A DNA stretch of 64,000 bases, taken from Sipunculus nudus. Lineage: Eukaryota; Annelida; Sipuncula; Golfingiida; Sipunculidae. Below the pieces are notes generated by a model. The model saw only the letters and a program-made list of their open reading frames with translations, searched no databases and was not told where the DNA came from. The stretch covers positions 38,594,659-38,658,658 of the forward strand of contig CM049313.1 in the NCBI GenBank assembly GCA_026874595.1, given 5' to 3'. The translations under genes were made by a program, and so were the position numbers. Each line of letters starts with the position of its first letter. Positions within the stretch are counted from its first letter, which is position 1. Of the stretch, positions 38,088 to 50,584 are shown in pieces.

Positions 38088-38196
38088 ATGTTGTCCACCA
38101 GACTGGTGGCCACTTTATTGCAAATCCACACTGGTTCCTGTGGCAACAGATTAGCTGCATCTGTACCATGTAGAGGGATACGTGGCAACAGAAGAG
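38088..38196 (+). CDS. NGRN: NGRN exon 1 (presequence)
   Basis: ATG at 38088 opens MLSTRLVATLLQ, an amphipathic basic leader. The donor is GTATCT after AGAAGAG. A strong acceptor-like site (pyrimidine run then ACAG at 38075-38078) sits only nine bases before the ATG, so a non-coding first exon may lie upstream. Confidence 0.8.
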
Positions 38197-40565
38197 GTAT
38201 CTTTTATCAGTTTATAATTTAAAAAAAAACTTAAAGCAAAATGCTGAATTAGTTGATCTTATGGCTCAGGATAAATGTATACATATTGGTTTAAAGAAGA
38301 TGTAGAATGAAGTGTATATACGGTTGACTGCAAAGAAAGTCCAGTACCTTTGAGATTTTAGTAAACTTTTTAGTGAATGAGTCTTGGCAGTTAAGAAGTA
38401 TGATCTGTGTATTGTCTGACCTGTTACTTCAGGACCTTCTGACCCAGATGATGACTTTGAGAAAATGCTTTCCCCTGAGGACCCACTTGGGTTTCAACTG
38501 GAGGAGACAGCAGAAGAACAAAACGAGATGGCTGATCTTGACGATTCTATGTCCCTTGAAAGACAGAAGTATGAAATTCATTATTGTTAAATAAATTGTT
38601 TATTTATTTTCAAGCTTCTTGTGGTGGTCTTGGATATTATAATATTTCAGTTACAATGTGTTTTAGCAGAACAGTTTCCATGTATTTGATTTATTCCCAA
38701 ATTTAAATGATTCACCTCATGGACACTATTTAGAAGAAATACAGCAGATTTTATAAGACTTTTTTTCTGGATGGGATATTTTTCATGTATTCTATATATA
38801 GAGTTACATGTTACAGTTTATGTTTGTTTATGTTACAGTTTATGCTTTTCGTATAATATACATCAGATTTTGAAACTCATAAAATATTTAGAACTATCCT
38901 TTCTTCATGACATTATAAACTAGAATCATAGTTTGAAAATGTTAATCTTGAATACACCTTCTGCTTTGTAAAATAAATGCATTGCTAAATGTCACCAGCT
39001 TCATTGCATCATTCTGTTACAGCAAGCAGTTTAAGGATCACAGCAGAATGGTTCAGAAGATTATTGAAAGAAAGTACTACAAAATGCCACAAGAAGTCAA
39101 TTTGTTGACATGGGATGCCAAAGAGCAAATACGTTTCCTCAACCGCGAGTATCCAGAGGAGTGGACAGTTGATCGACTTGCTGAGAGTTTTCCTTCTTCC
39201 AGAGAGGGCATAGTGAAAATTCTCAAAAGTTCCTATTATCCCAAGACTGAAAAAGAGATTGCCAAACATGACAGCAGAGTTCAAAAGAAATGGAAGTCTT
39301 TGAAGTCGGGACCAGGTGGAGGTGGTCCGATAGCTATAAAATATGAACAGCTGCTCAAAGAAGGCAAAATGAAAACTCTTCTTCATGCGTCAGGCTTACC
39401 AAGTCTACCATCCCATGCCTCAAGGTTTCTACCAAACCAGGAAGCTCAAAAACTGCTCCCGAAGAAAGGCTCATTCTCGTCTATAGTACAAAATTATAAA
39501 AACCACAAAGCAGAACAAAAAGAAAGGCTACAGATAGATCAAGGGACAGGTAAATCGCAAGTTAGGTTATTAGAAGGGACTGAAAGTCAGAAGAAGATAA
39601 ATACAGGGAACAGCTTGTCTCAGTTTTCACAGGAACAAGATCTAACCATAGAGGTAGAATTTGCTCATTCATGGCACACAAAAACGGAAAAAAATATTTT
39701 TAGAACACATAGGCCAGGATTTGAGGATGGAGTTAATGGATCTACAGGTTACTATGTCAGTTCACAAAATACTGATAAGAATATGGTCAGTTCTAGGCAA
39801 ATACAGTCATATATGACAGACATTGAGGTATCACACAGTGGAAGAAAGAAATATAAAGAACCAAATAGACATGCCAAACCTTTGTCAACTGATGACAAGG
39901 AAGGTGTGTGGGAGAGGACAATGTTTGATGCTTTTTCCAAACCTGAAGGGCCGACTTCGGCTAAGGATAATGCACACAAGTGGTACAAGGAAAAAGTTCC
40001 AGACAGTTTACAGTATAAAATGTCAGAGCCTGAGCTTTCAATTGAAATCACTAGAGATTCTTCAAATAGCGAAAGGAATAGGCAGGGAAGGTCCACTAAG
40101 AGAGGACTAGGCCCACACAGACGCAGAAATGTGATACCAGAACAACCTGATATTTCGGATTATGGCAAATATATAACTCCATCAACAACAGTGGATAATA
40201 TGCCAGATCTATCAGCTTCAGTAGAGTTGCAGATGCAAGGGACAGGAAAAATTCAGGAAGGTCGCCCATCAACTTTAGACCAAACAGATAAAGTACTTCA
40301 TGAGGGAAATATGTACGTGACGGAAGATTATAGTAGTGATGATTCAGACTCCGACTCCTTGTGGCCTCCATCATTTCATCATCAGCGTAGCGATAGGCAA
40401 ACTCCAGAGATACCATACCATCAAGAACAAATTATGAGGAGACAGGCCTCCACACCTGAGAAAATTGAAGTTCCTAGAAAAAATACGAGACAAGGATCAG
40501 TGATATACCAAGACGGTGACAATTATTATGATGAAGATGGTGAATTTTTGTATAAGGTGCCTTAG
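38088..40565 (+). CDS. NGRN: NGRN (neugrin) - mitochondrial rRNA/ribosome assembly family
   Basis: Three exons (38088-38196, 38433-38568, 39023-40565) join in frame to 595 residues. In the known family, neugrin is a mitochondrial protein needed for 16S rRNA stability and mitoribosome assembly. Residues 1-36 are rich in Arg, Ser, Leu and Ala with no acidic residue, a good mitochondrial presequence. Exon 2 is acidic. The neugrin domain is at about residues 105-170: EVNLLTWDAKEQIRFLN, EEWTVDRLAESF, then ILKSSYYPKTEKEI and RVQKKWKSL. The rest is hydrophilic and probably disordered. It ends in a DNYYDEDGEFLYKV block that resembles the conserved FLY-type C-terminus of neugrins. At 595 residues it is about twice the length of the human protein (291). 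It lies head-to-head with DCP2, and a family A repeat begins 45 bp after its stop. Confidence 0.9.
38433..38568 (+). CDS. NGRN: NGRN exon 2 (acidic segment)
   Basis: The acceptor is CTTCAG and the donor GTATGA. Encodes PSDPDDDFEKMLSPEDP and a further Glu/Asp-rich stretch. The frame runs without stops from exon 1 and into exon 3. Confidence 0.85.
39023..40565 (+). CDS. NGRN: NGRN exon 3 (neugrin domain and long tail)
   Basis: The acceptor is TGTTACAG. The exon completes a split Asn codon and then carries the whole conserved domain and the C-terminus to TAG at 40563-40565. An open frame extends upstream of the acceptor to 38982, but that part is not needed for the conserved protein. Confidence 0.92.
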
Positions 40566-40610
40566 ATACACAAATTTTATAATACAGAGAATTTCATCAA
40601 ATGCAGGTTA

Positions 40611-43236
40611 TTAGCTCAGCTGACTATAAGTCATCTGAGCTATAGTCGTGGTCCATTGTCCGTCGTCCGTCCGTCTGTCCGTCCGTCCGTCCGTCCGTAG
40701 ATGTGGCACGTTTTGAAACCGTAAGACCTAGGAATCCAAAATTGGGCATAATGTTAGATGTCCCCAAGATCTCCTACCAAGCCGAAAACTGGGTCTTTGC
40801 AACTTCGTTCCTTTGAGAAATCAAGGAAAAACCTCAATTTTTTATTAAAAACCTATTTTCACACTTCAGGACTGCCTAATATCAAAACCACTCATCTGTT
40901 TTTCCTCATATTTACCATAAATATTCCTCTATATAGTTCCTATGTACATGCCAGAAATTATGTCTGTATTATTTAATTTAAAAAAGTTATGGGCCCAAAC
41001 ATAATGCATTTTGTAAAAAATCAGGAAAGATATTTGATCACTTAACACAAAAAATGTTAAAGCTATCGACCTTTTTTCCAGTAATATAACTTTAATTAAT
41101 CAAAATTAAATTGTATACCCAAAATAAGATGAAAATCTTTTAAATTTTCTAAAATATTAATAAAAATAAAAAATTGGTACCTTAATTTTTGCCCAACTTT
41201 GACCATGGCACGTTTTTTTCCTGTAAGTACTGTGGATTTAATTTTCACAGCATGTTTTTGTTAGCATTTCAACTGTTAACACCAAAAATTTGAAACCAGT
41301 TGATCAAAAACTGTAGATTTTAATAAGTTTTCAAGCACCATGTAACATATTGTTTACATCAAGCTAGTGTTATGCAGTTTGCAAGAGCTCAGCTCCCCAG
41401 CTTCAGCTCTTAGTTCCTTAAATTCGGCATACAGTTAGATGTCTCCAAAATCCCCTACCATGCCAAGAATTTGGTCACTAGGACTTAATACCTTTGAGAT
41501 ATTAATGAAAAACTTCATTTTTCCATTAAAAACCCATTGTTACACTTCAAGACTGCCTAATATCAAAACCACTGATCTGACTTTAATCATAAATAATATA
41601 CATATTTTTCATTCTCTATGCACATGCCAGAATGATGTCAGTATTGCATAATTGTTTTAAGTTATGGGCCCAAACATAATGCACTTTGTAAAAAATCAAG
41701 AAATATATTTACTCCCTTAACAAGGGCATTGCTGAAGCTAGAGATTTTTTTGTCAGGGATGTAACATTATTTAATTAAGATTCAATTGAATACCCAAAAT
41801 TAGTTCTGAATTTTTCAAATTTTATAAGTTATTAGTATAAATATAAATTAGTACCTTAAATTTTGCCCAACTGTGACCATGGCACGTTTGTGTCCTGTGA
41901 GCACTGTTGATATAATTTTCATATCATGCACACATTAGGATTTCAGCTTTTTAGTTTAGAAAGCTGAAAGAAATTTGCCAAAAATTGTAGCTTTTATTAA
42001 TGTTTTTTATGAGACCCTGTCAGACTTTGGCTCTCTCCAGCCCCTCTTGAGTCACCTGTATGTTGACCTTGTTGACCTTTCATCAAATTATGCACGCTTG
42101 AGGCGAGGCATACAGGAATCCAGGCAGCTTATGGCCAGCCACAGTTGATCCAGGTGTCCAACCCAACTCATCTAGTAGTTTTAACCAACAACATAACAAT
42201 AAACAATAAATTAATAAATTTTTATTGGTTTTTAATAACAAATTAAAGAAAAATAGAAAAGGAATTTGTTAGTTTATAATAACAGGAAATTAACTTGCAG
42301 TTACTGATGATATAAGAATCTTGTATCGATGGGTAGAATGTCACAATATTCCAAATAACACCATGCAGTCACCTATGGCATTTTTCAGTTCAATTTTAAT
42401 GATAAAGAAGTAAATCTTATTATTCATTACTAATCATTAGGGATCATATGAAGGAAATTAATGATAGACAAAGATGCAGTTGATAATATTAATCTAGATT
42501 CCTACTGTGTCTAGTGTGTACATTGATGTGAAATTAGTCCAAAATGAATTTTTTACAGTTATTTTTTAATATAAATAAAAGCCATAAAACCATGTACTTA
42601 TGATCATTATTTAAATGTGTGAATTTTGTATATTCTGGATTCTCAACATCATTGGTTGGTGAAACTGAATAAATACCAGACATGGTGCGAATACTTTGTT
42701 ATTGTATTTAAATACGAATATGATTATGTACTCCATTATAAAATTTCTTGCATAAAGAATAGGAATTCAGGTAAAAATGAAAGTATATGAATACTCGTGC
42801 AAATACTTTGAAAATGTATTCATGAATGCATTCATGAATATATTCTTTAATATTATTTTAATAATCATATCAGTTATATTTCATTTAAAAAAATCATGAT
42901 TCTCTTATTATTTTTTATAAAAATTATATTTGGGACAATATTTGTAATTTTTTTAATAAATAGTTAAACTCTTATATTATATGTTCTGCTTATAAGTTAT
43001 ATGGCCAAGTCAAAATCTGTGTGACAATGGTACTCCATTTGTTAATAAAATAAATGAAATCAATCCTCTTCCCTGTCTCCAAAGGTACTATCAAAATCAT
43101 ACATAAGCTAAACAACAACAACTCATAATACAGCTTATATTTATTACCACACAAAACCAGCATGTGCCTCATTTCTGAATAATATTTTTTTATCATATAT
43201 AACAGCTGAGCGTCGTGACCCATAGGTTCCTTGTTT
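40611..43236 (-). repeat. Family A repeat, copy 5 (full length), 45 bp after NGRN stop
   Basis: Reverse-orientation partner of copy 2, colinear from TTAGCTCAGCTGACTATAAG to CCATAGGTTCCTTGTTT. A (CCGT)n run lies at about 40665-40700. Short open frames here and in the other copies encode near-identical peptides, which reflects the shared repeat rather than selection. Confidence 0.85.
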
Positions 43237-43699
43237 ATCGTTCTGTTATGGGGGTTTAAAGTATTCATATATAAAGTGATGAGTATAAATGTATACAGGT
43301 TATATTCTGTTCAAGTCCGCCGTGTATTGCAACTTCCATAAATAAGATCAATCAAACAACGAAAAGGAGAGAAATTATAAAGATGTTGAGATATGTGCTC
43401 ATACTTTAGTACCCGTTTATAATTCAAAATCTTAAGATAGCATGGTTTCATAAAAGTTCAGCCGCCGTTGCCTGAAAAATAGGAGAAATAGTTGATGGGG
43501 TTCTATCCGATTTTGTTCGTACATATATGTCCGGTATGGATCATTAAACAAAGCCTCTTTAAATTGTCATGACTTGAGTGTTTTTCTTGTAACCTTGCAT
43601 TGATCCATTTGAGTAAATTTTATACATTCGGTAAGATTTCACAACAGTTGCTTCATGAGTATATAGGAAATTCACTGTGCCAGTAGAGCTACTCATCCC

Positions 43700-46650
43700 A
43701 CATGTCCTGTTCATCACAACAACCTTATCAAACTTCCTTGCCCTGGCGCTGGTAGTCCTACAGTCAGGTGCTGCCTTCTAACACCACAGTCTGGACCAGA
43801 TCTAACAATCATAGAACACGCAGACATTTTGTCACACTCATCATAATGCTATATTCTACCCACAAAATTAAGTATATCACCAGGAGACCAGCTCAACAAT
43901 TTAGTCTCGAAGTGGTTATATGAAAGGCATCGGTGGCATGTAGTACTTGCAAATTGATTTCATGGAACAATACTATTAAAATGTGATGATCTGATTTTCA
44001 AAGAAGCGACTTTCTTCAGGTTATGCAGGTTTTTGTCCTGTTTTTGAGTGTATGACCAATGACATTAACATTGTTTGCGATCCCGATTGTACCTGGACAT
44101 TTCTCCAGAATTTAGTCCACTCTCTGTTGGAACACGCATTGTGACAAGACTAGGCCAAAACACGTGCGAAGGGAAGCGTGCTTTCTGGATGGGGTGTTGA
44201 AAGAAGTGCTATGTTAACTTTCATTATCAAATTTTATGGACCAGAAACTGTTCTTGGCACCTGTTTTGTCAAATGCTTTACCCATGTCAGCTTGTGAGTT
44301 CGAGTGTGAGGGGTTTATGATGACATCTTTTTTTTGCTTGTGTGGATCTCTGGGATCTAAGCAGATGTGCATTTTGCCATTGTCTTTCTGTGACAGCCGT
44401 TCTTGTTTGACCAAGTCAGTTGGTTCAGGAACCTTTCTTACAATGTTTTGTTTTTTCCCTTTACTTCCAGTTCTGCTTTTAATTCACCCCGAAAGTGTAT
44501 CAGGAATTTACCTTGAGCATGGACGACTGATGGGATGTCCGGATTCGGCAAAATATGGTATTACCAGGGAAGTTATAGATTATGTCAAACTGCCCTGGAT
44601 AATGTGTCATGAGGTCTTCCATTGAGTGGCATGTGGAATCCCTTGGTTGGTCCACGCCTGTCAAACATGGGACTGTCAACAGGTTCATTGTACGTGATAT
44701 TGGGAGGCTTAGTATGACCGACCCAGCTGAGTCGACTACATGAAACTCTTCGTTTTACTGCTCACCTTTGTAGCAACATGTTAGCTGTATGGTACCGAAA
44801 CTGCATAGTGCCATTGAATGCAGTGAGGTCGGTCACTTTCTATGTAAGAGCAGATGGCTGTGGGAACCCATTTGTGTCGAGCTTCTCTTCTTAAGGTCAA
44901 GGACATGAATACAGTCTTTTTTATGCCGTGTCTTTTATCACGACGACAAATCACATTTAATTGCTGTTCTCCTTGTCCACTTTAATGAATATATGGGATA
45001 TATATGTGTGTGTGTATGTGTGTGTCCTGATTACCGACCGTGATAGTCAATCTCGTATACGACCCCCTATCTGTCAGTACCACACTACATAATATGTCTC
45101 TGCAAATGGATCGAAGATTATAAATGCATGCATGAATATGATGAATTGTATAGGTAACACATTCATGCTCCATATGTTGCCGTGAAAGCTGGGGACAGGA
45201 AATTTCTTGTGAAATAACGTCTGAGGGAGGGGGAATTCCGCGGAACGGCCAAGTTTTCAGTGCAGTTATGAAGTAGGCAGGCTGTACCAGAAGTAGTATG
45301 CACTGGTTGTAGGTCAGGAGAAGTACAGCGTTTCACTTAGTTCCGTAGTTGTAAAAGTTCTATTAGGCTTTGTAGAAGGCGAGATACGTCCTTGCGTGCC
45401 GCTACCACCGTGTCATGTTCTGAATTAAGCATAACTCGAGATCTGGCAACTCGAATACATGGCTCCAATGTTTCAGCTATAGAATACATTGGGCTACTTT
45501 TTAAAAGGGCATTTCTGTACGCTTATCTGTGCTGCCATCTAGTGGTTTAATTTGTATAAATTCAAGAAAGGTACATTCAAACAAGGATGTTACAGCTATG
45601 TTCTACTCTACAGAGAGCTTCCATTCTGCACCAAGCAGGTACTACTTACACTGATAAGACTGGAGTAAGAAGATTCCATGTCGCCGTTATAGCAAAGCTC
45701 AAATAGTTTCCCACAGTAATTATGAGTAATTTATAGGTAAAGTGACCTTTCGGATGCACGGGTAATTGATTTAGCTTTCATTAGTGCCTTCATAAAACTT
45801 ATGATACATGCGTGTCCAGTATAACTGTCAATGAAGGAAGCCAATTGCTATAAACTGGAGCTTTGGATTTTCGGGACCTACTGTAATCTTGCTCCAATAG
45901 CATTGGGCTAGATGACCAACCATGGTTTAAGGTTATTTCCTTAGCTAAGATTATAAAGCGGAAAGAACCCATCTTAAATATACTCCATCACCGTTGCGTT
46001 CATTGGATTTTCATCATCTGCTGTAAGATCATAGTATATACATACAGAATGTTTTTTTAAGCCTGAAAATGTATTTTATTAAGGATTCGGATTGAATCTG
46101 ATTTGGTACTTTGGAAGAGAAGTTTATTACTTTTTCAAGGTCAAGTTTAGAGGGTGACGCAACAAATTCGTGATCTGACATGTCCATGTTGGTAATTTAC
46201 ATGTTCATACAGCGTTGCGCGTTGTGTTGCGTAGGGCTAAAATTGACCACATTGGTAATGTCATCAAGCAGCTCTGGCACAATCCGGTGGAAAATACATG
46301 GTGCTGACAAAAAAAACCCGAAATGACAGTCGTAGGAATCTGTACCCTTCCAAATGAGTCAAAATGGTATGGTAAACGAAGGTTTACTTTGAACTTCCCG
46401 TAGCATCTTCTTTGTTTGTGAAAGCCAGCTCATAGTGGTGAGGATAACCTCGCCAAAGGTTTCAGTTAAAGTGCAAAATCGCGATATGTAACTGGATTTA
46501 GGTTCAGTTAACAGTCACGACACATCTGCGTGATATCGTTAAACATAGTCAGTAGTGTTTAGAATTTACCTGTTACCATCCTCGCTGGGCTTATGAATAA
46601 GAACAATTATATCTTCTGCCACACTTTGAAACAGGATCCGCCATTTATCT
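43700..46650 (-). pseudogene. Degenerate Ty3/gypsy retrotransposon pieces
   Basis: On the minus strand, with many stops and shifts, several gypsy pol blocks can be recognised in order. The protease-linker region is at about 44880-44650 (LTAFNGT; then in another frame VVDSAGS and MNLLTV). The first RT blocks are at 44414-44214 (HICLDPRD; NSFWSIKFDNES). Later RT blocks are at about 44160-44060 (VFQQRVD; CPGTIGIANNV). A second RT-like piece at about 46480-46240 (GYRFLRLSF; RIVPELLDDITNVVNF) implies a second element or a rearrangement. No LTRs were found. Long inactive. Confidence 0.5.
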
Positions 46651-47495
46651 ACAGTCCTTTGGCAAGCATTATAAGACCTACTAAAGGTTCTAATGGCTTC
46701 AACTTAAAACGGCCAGTAAAACTGGGACTGGATCTTTGTGTTATCGTTACTTCTTAATGATACATTGAGCATGATTTATTTTCGTTACCTTTGGCCGATA
46801 TCATTTGGGCAGCACCTAAGACATGGGATCTTAATCAACCCTCTCATTGCTAGGCTCAACTGCCTTTCTTCACATGAGGTGATCCGTATTGGCGAACACT
46901 TATTTGCCCGGTTGTTTCTCATATTCCTTGGTAACCTTATCCCACAACCTTTTCACGGATTTATCCCCCTTTCGGTCTTGGCAAAATATCTGGACTTGCC
47001 CCCTGTGCCATCTTAAGTCAGTTTTAACCGCTTTGCTTCGACCTATAGCGTTCTTTGCACTCGGGTCTGCACAGCATTGCCTAACCTGATTTCGCTTACC
47101 CAGTTATTGAGCGGGGACAAGTACGCACATCCCCCTATTTTGTTTCTAAAAGTATGCAGATCCCCCCAGGAATATGTATGGCGTATTGTCCATACCCTCC
47201 TCTTTTGGCATTTTCTAGGCCTATACAACTTTTGCTTACTTTTCCTGGAACAACTGCGTAGAATTAGGGGGGGGGGACCTATTGACAAGATACTAGGGAG
47301 GTATTCAGGAGATGCAACCTCTCTGGTAAGCTCCCTGAAACCAAACAAATCACTTCCCCGTTCTCAGAATTAAGAGAACTACATCCAACAGAGGGTCTTC
47401 TCTGATATAACCAAAAGACCTGTTTCTGTGGACCAGACTAGTTCAACCTTACGTGGGGTAATGTTATATGATTCATAGCAGGATGGGAGGAAGAG
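45000..47495. other. Unassigned sequence left of the Ngaro element
   Basis: Higher GC than the introns, with short open frames on both strands (for example 46738-47016 plus, 47043-47348 minus) that match nothing I recognise. It is probably the decayed remainder of the gypsy elements into which Ngaro inserted. There is a TG-rich run at about 45003-45026. Confidence 0.3.
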
Positions 47496-47587
47496 AACTG
47501 TAGTCATGTGACTGGGAAATTGTTAGAGGTCAGAGGCCACGCTCGCACCGGACGTTTTCAGCGAGCGTGGTATCTTAGTTACGTGCA
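47496..47587 (+). repeat. Ngaro split direct repeat A1
   Basis: Begins AACTGTAGTCATGTGACT and contains CCACGCTCGC...GCGAGCGTGG, a perfect 10-bp stem with a 14-nt loop. Repeated at 51796-51886. Confidence 0.85.
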
Positions 47588-47627
47588 CTCCACGGGCGAG
47601 ATCGCTGCTCACAGCAGGAAGGATATT

Positions 47628-48490
47628 ATGGGAGATGTTGAAGGTAAACCTGACTTTCTGATTCAGAAACTTGATAATTTGGACGCTAAAGTGATAACGA
47701 TTGAACAGAGAATCAATTCAGAGCATGCTCTCGTCAAAGAAAACCTTAAAAGACTGGATTTAAAAGTAAGTGAGAAACTCGAGTCAGTCGAAAGCGCCGC
47801 TGCGTCACGTGTACAGATCACGAGTAGTTCAGATGCCTGTATCGAGCCAGACAGAAATGTATCAAATTCAGGCTTTGCCACACCAGGCCTAGAGCCGGAC
47901 GGGGGTCCTGGAGGTGAAAACTCTCATTCCACAGCCCCCTGGGAATCATTGCAGGAAGAATATAATGCTATTAAAGACTCGTTACAAGGTGTTAAACTCC
48001 CTTCTGATCACAAGTTGCATGATTCCCTCATCGGTATACGAAGAGACGACCAACAAGTTTTTAATACGCTCAGTAGATCTGGAAGATATATTGAGACTGC
48101 ACTGAAGTGGGTAGCGGTACATGCTACCAGTAGTTCGCTTGGCCAGGAATCGCGGATTCAACTGCAAACAATTTTGCTTGCCCATTTCAGAAATATGCAA
48201 GCGGAATCAGCAGCCCTGCAGGTTCAAAGTAATTTTGATGAAGGTGTCGCAAAATTTTCAGGAGCCTGCAATACAACACATCAGCGCTGAATAGTCAACA
48301 TTTGGACCATTTAAAGACTGCTGTCGAGTTTTGTAGTTTGCAGGGACATATACAGCGGGGACGCAGCAGAGGTCAAACAGGACGAAGAGGACAGTCACGT
48401 GGAAGGGGCTACATTCCAGATAGATTTCATCAACTTACTAATAGGAATATCCCTCATACACGCCCAGCTCCCTCCCCTGAGGAGTCTTAA
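47628..48490 (+). pseudogene. Ngaro ORF1 (gag-like), frameshifted
   Basis: ATG at 47628 opens 220 codons to TGA at 48288. An N-terminal heptad-like segment (DFLIQKLDNLDAKVITIEQR) suggests a coiled coil. The likely C-terminus continues in another frame (48250-48490), ending with an Arg/Gly-rich stretch (RGRSRGQTGRRGQSRGRG) typical of nucleic-acid-binding gag tails. The switch near 48260 looks like a single-base shift. Its role as capsid-type protein is inferred from position. Confidence 0.6.
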
Positions 48491-48701
48491 ATGTGTATAC
48501 TAGTGACTCGTGAATGGGAACATTTTTTTATTCTGTGTGCATTTTATGACTTGATATTGTTTATGGTATTACGCATAACATGAAAGATATTATATGTCAA
48601 TAATTTGCATGTACATCGAATTTTTAACCATTAGTAGGTATATTTTTCCCTCTTTAACAGTGTCTTCACTAGTGCAGAAAAGTTCGTCATGATTATTAAT
48701 A

Positions 48702-49345
48702 TTGTTGGCCTACTTTGGTATGGGTTTATCAGAACAGTTAGTTAACAACATTGCAAAAGGGGAGAGAATAGCTTCTCCTACGGTTGTTTATTGGATTAGA
48801 GAGGGTGTGCCATTGTGTTTTGAAAACTCGATTCCACCGCCTCAAATATTAAGTAATAAAAAGTTTAATCTTGCGGAAAGTAAATTCGTGGACAGTGAGG
48901 TACAAGATCTCGTTAAGGAAGGTGTTATACAAAAGGACGGGGCTATTCCACATAATGTGTCGCCTATAGGCATTGTTCCAAAAAGATAAGGTAAAGATAG
49001 GTTTATAACTGATCTCAGATTTCTTAATGCCTACAGCGTACCACCGACATTCTGCAATGAGGATATCAGAGCGGTTATTGACCAGATACGCCCAAATGAT
49101 TTGCTGATTACTTTAGACATTAAATCTGGTTTTCAACATGTACCGATTGCCAAGGAATACCACCAATTTTTAGGTTTTAGGTGGCGTGGAAAGTATTATC
49201 AGTGGAGATGTCTTCCTTTTGGCTATAATGGTAGCCCATGTTATTTTCATAAGATAATTCGTTGTGTTGTAAAAAACACTTTGTGAGAAAGGTCTCCGAG
49301 TTGTAGCATTTGTTGATGATCTTTTGATAATGTGTGATCCAGCAC
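48702..49345 (+). pseudogene. Ngaro reverse transcriptase domain, broken
   Basis: RT blocks in order: VQDLVKEGVIQ, SPIGIVPKR, then after an in-frame TAA (48987) FITDLRFLNAY, LLITLDIKSGFQHVPI and WRCLPFGYNGSP. After a TGA (49284) and a frame change comes AFVDDLLIM, the catalytic VDD at about 49312-49320. This style is shared by DIRS/Ngaro and Ty3 RTs. The two stops and the shift prevent a full product. Confidence 0.8.
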
Positions 49346-49769
49346 GTGCATTCCGACACTGAGTGTTTTTTTAAATGTAATTTTTTCACTTGGATTTCGT
49401 GTCAATTGGGCTAAGTCATCGTTAGATCCGAGTACTTTAAAAGAGTTTATTGGTCTTGTGATTGACACAAATGAGGGTGATGGTCATGTGTGGATATATG
49501 TCCCAAAACGAAGGATACATGTTTTGAAACACGACATAAGTCGTATCTTGCGCTCAGGAACAGCCACTGCCAGGGCGTAAGCTCGTGTCGCAGGCCAGTG
49601 TATCTCCATGTGTCAAGATGTTCTTCCTAGAAAGTTGTTATTAAGGAACGTATATCGATTACTCAAGTCGCGTTCAACATGGCAGGACAAACTGGTGATA
49701 GACACAGGGACTAAGAAAGATTTACAATTGTGGTTCAACGCAATGTCGTCATTGAACGGAAGGGCCATA

Positions 49770-50386
49770 ATACACAAACAGATCCAGGGTCAGTTAGTAC
49801 CGACGCTTCCAGCTCTGGATGGGGCGCTCATTTTCAAGACAGCCAAGCAGCAGGCTATTGGAATCACCGAATGTCACAGGAACATTCAAACTATCGCGAG
49901 CTAATGGCAGTAATGATGGCAATTCTGTCATTATCCCAAGAACTAGCCAACAAACTTTTTCAACTGCTCTCGGACAACATCACTACCGTGGCATACATGA
50001 ACAATCTGGGTGGTCCGCAACACAAGCTCACCCAACTAGCCAAAGCCATATGGGCCGAGTGTGCAGACAGGAATATAACAGTAGAGACCAAATATATAGC
50101 GGGAAGGGATAATTCAGTAGCCGATGGTCTCACCCGAATGTCAAACAAACACGAATGGAGCCTTCATCTGCAGATATTTGTTGTGATCGACAAAATGTTC
50201 GGCCCTCACCATGTAGACAGGTTTGCTTCGTTTGCTACAGCACTGCTGCCAAACCACAACAGCCTTTACAAAGACCTGGCTGTAGATGCGCTGGCGCAAA
50301 ACGATTGGCACGACTACAACAATTTTGTCAACGCTCCGTTCAGCCTTTCCAGGGTTGTAAGAATCAACAGGCCGATGCTACAGTGA
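49770..50386 (+). pseudogene. Ngaro RNase H domain and connector
   Basis: All four acidic positions are in sight: TDASSSGWGA, HSNYRELMAV, LSDNITTVAYMN and AGRDNSVADGLTR. It is followed by DRFASFATALLPNHNS and AVDALAQNDW, the block that follows RNase H in DIRS-order elements. This is the longest intact piece of the pol. Confidence 0.85.
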
Positions 50387-50584
50387 TTGCGCCTTTTTGG
50401 CCAGCTCAAAGTTGGTGCAGAGAACTGAGGGACATGTGCATCGCGCTGCCTCTCCGAATCCCAAACAATCCCTTTGCCATCAGGGCCCCAAGCTCCAACG
50501 CAGAACCACTAAGAAACAGGAAAGGCGACTGTTTGCCTGGACAGTCTCTGGGAAGCCAAGGCGTTACAGTTTGGACTATCAGAT

